Below, piece after piece: positions 63,183 to 64,000 of a stretch of DNA of 64,000 bases. Both the position numbers and the translations under genes were made by a program. The notes beneath the pieces are model-generated. The model was not told where the DNA came from. It was given only the letters and a program-made list of their open reading frames with translations, and did not search any database. Source of the DNA: Paenibacillus dendritiformis (GTDB lineage Bacteria; Bacillota; Bacilli; Paenibacillales; Paenibacillaceae); assembly GCF_945605565.1 (NCBI RefSeq), contig NZ_OX216966.1:6615001-6679000 (forward strand), in the 5' to 3' direction. Position 1 is the stretch's first letter. Every line of letters starts with the position of its first letter.

Positions 63183-63746
63183 TTAGCCATGCTGAGCGGA
63201 CGCGTCAGGGCCCCCTTCGTTCCCTTCCTTCTCCAGCTGGCGAATACGGTCGCGCAGCTGCGCCGCCCGCTCGAATTCCTCCTGCGCAATGCTCTTCTGA
63301 AGCTCGAGCTTCAGTTCATCCAGCTCGCGCTTGCGTTGAATGCGCCCGCCGCCGCGCTTCGGAATTTTTCCGGTATGGACCGTATTGCCATGAACCCGCT
63401 TCAGCAGCGGATCGAGCCGGTTGCCGAAGAAGGAATAACATTCGTCACACCCGAACCGGCCCAGCTTGCCGAACTGAGAGTAGGTCAGCCCGCATTTCTC
63501 GCAGCGCATCGCCTGGGGCTTCTGCGCACCGTAGTCGCCGCTTCCCTGGGCGGCTCCGCCGGACAAATCGAAGTCCAACAGTCCTGACAGCAAATTATGG
63601 ATGGAGAAGCCGTTAGCCGTGCCCGGTATCCATTCGCCTTTCTCACGAGCACACGATTCACAGATGTGAAATTCCGTCTTCTGCCCGTTTATAATTTTCG
63701 TAAAGTGCAGTGTAGCCGGCTTCTGACCGCATTGTTGACACATCAT
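63183..63746 (-). CDS. mcsA: Protein-arginine kinase activator McsA
   Basis: 187 residues. Zinc-binding pairs CQQCG (residue 3), CESCARE, CEKCG and CDECY, and a UVR domain at the end (LELQKSIAQEEFERAAQLRD). Activates McsB and senses stress through its Cys-zinc modules. Adjacent ATG codons at 63746 and 63743 with AGGAG upstream; either could be the start. Confidence 0.95.
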   Translation of the reverse strand: MMCQQCGQKPATLHFTKIINGQKTEFHICESCAREKGEWIPGTANGFSIHNLLSGLLDFDLSGGAAQGSGDYGAQKPQAMRCEKCGLTYSQFGKLGRFGCDECYSFFGNRLDPLLKRVHGNTVHTGKIPKRGGGRIQRKRELDELKLELQKSIAQEEFERAAQLRDRIRQLEKEGNEGGPDASAQHG

Positions 63747-63846
63747 TGGCCATTCTCCTCCTTATCCTCGTGGATTCAATTATAGTAAAGGGATTGGCAG
63801 TCCGACTGGCGCCTGCTTCCCCGGGATAAAATTATGGCGGCATGCG

Positions 63847-64000
63847 TTATTGCTTGCTTAGCAGCCCGAGCAGCATCGCCCGCAGGAGACGGGCGCGGAT
63901 CTCATCCCGGTAGGGCAGCTTCACCGCCAGATTGTCGCGTGATACGGCTGCCCGCAGCAGTATCGCTTCCCGCCGGGAAATGACGTTCGCTTCTTCCAGT
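63847..64000 (-). CDS. ctsR: Transcriptional repressor CtsR (partial, N-terminus off window)
   Basis: Only the last 51 codons are inside. Reading left from the right edge: LEEANVISRREAILLRAA, then LPYRDEIRARLLRAML near the end, matching the CtsR dimerisation/McsB-target C-terminus. It heads the ctsR-mcsA-mcsB-clpC stress operon; the DNA-binding domain and CtsR boxes are beyond the window. Confidence 0.9.
   Translation of the reverse strand, partial: LEEANVISRREAILLRAAVSRDNLAVKLPYRDEIRARLLRAMLLGLLSKQ

Overview
The window reads as a chromosomal core region of an endospore-forming Bacillota, most likely Paenibacillus or a close relative. The basis is protein similarity recalled from memory (RpoB starting MAGHLVQYG after a TTG codon, a KbaA/GerD/PdaB/CwlD sporulation set, McsA-McsB-ClpC-CtsR), the moderate GC content, and a gene order that tracks the Bacillus subtilis origin-proximal region run backwards. 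No search was run, so the genus is an inference. Almost everything lies on the minus strand; only pdaB, gerD and one small unknown gene (55599-55994) are on the plus strand. No rRNA, tRNA, CRISPR array, transposase or prophage gene was recognised.

From left to right: 1-4900 is a sporulation/germination block (partial SpoIIM-family membrane protein, pdaB, kbaA, gerD, salA/mrp, cwlD) with recognisable sigma-E and sigma-G type promoters. 4900-8300 is an accessory insert: sat-cysH (sulfate activation and APS reduction) behind a near-perfect sigma-A promoter, and a DUF2264 gene. 8600-26050 is the S10-spc-alpha ribosomal super-operon in the classical order (rpsJ to rplQ, then truA, rplM, rpsI), including secY, adk, map, infA and rpoA. 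26367-27716 is a HemAT-like globin-coupled chemoreceptor wedged between the S10 operon and tuf. 27900-32880 is the str operon (L7Ae-like, rpsL, rpsG, fusA, tuf). 32980-46170 holds rpoC, rpoB, an RsmC-like methyltransferase, rplL-rplJ with an L10 leader, rplA-rplK, nusG, secE, rpmG and sigH. 46200-53000 is rae1, rlmB, mrnC, cysS, cysE, a 1.17-kb leader region with a cysteine T-box, then gltX. 53000-64000 is ispF, ispD, a YacL-type PIN-TRAM protein, a small unknown gene, pssA, disA, radA, clpC, mcsB, mcsA and the 3' end of ctsR.

The genes mostly make and run the gene-expression machinery (ribosome, RNA polymerase, translation factors, Sec export, rRNA modification and mRNA decay), with spore formation, cysteine supply and the protein-arginine-phosphorylation stress operon attached. 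Cysteine is a recurring theme: sat-cysH supplies sulfite, cysE makes O-acetylserine, cysS charges tRNA-Cys, and the T-box couples cysE-cysS to charging.

I found no convincing new multi-gene system. The least explained DNA is the cysE leader (50352-51516), which stacks ten copies of a 13-bp repeat, a set of TGCA palindromes, a T-box and a second degenerate repeat of about 30 bp resembling the end of gltX. Several intercistronic perfect inverted repeats (secY-adk, rpoB-rpoC, fusA-tuf, sigH promoter) also deserve a second look. Promoter and hairpin coordinates were counted by eye and may be off by a base.
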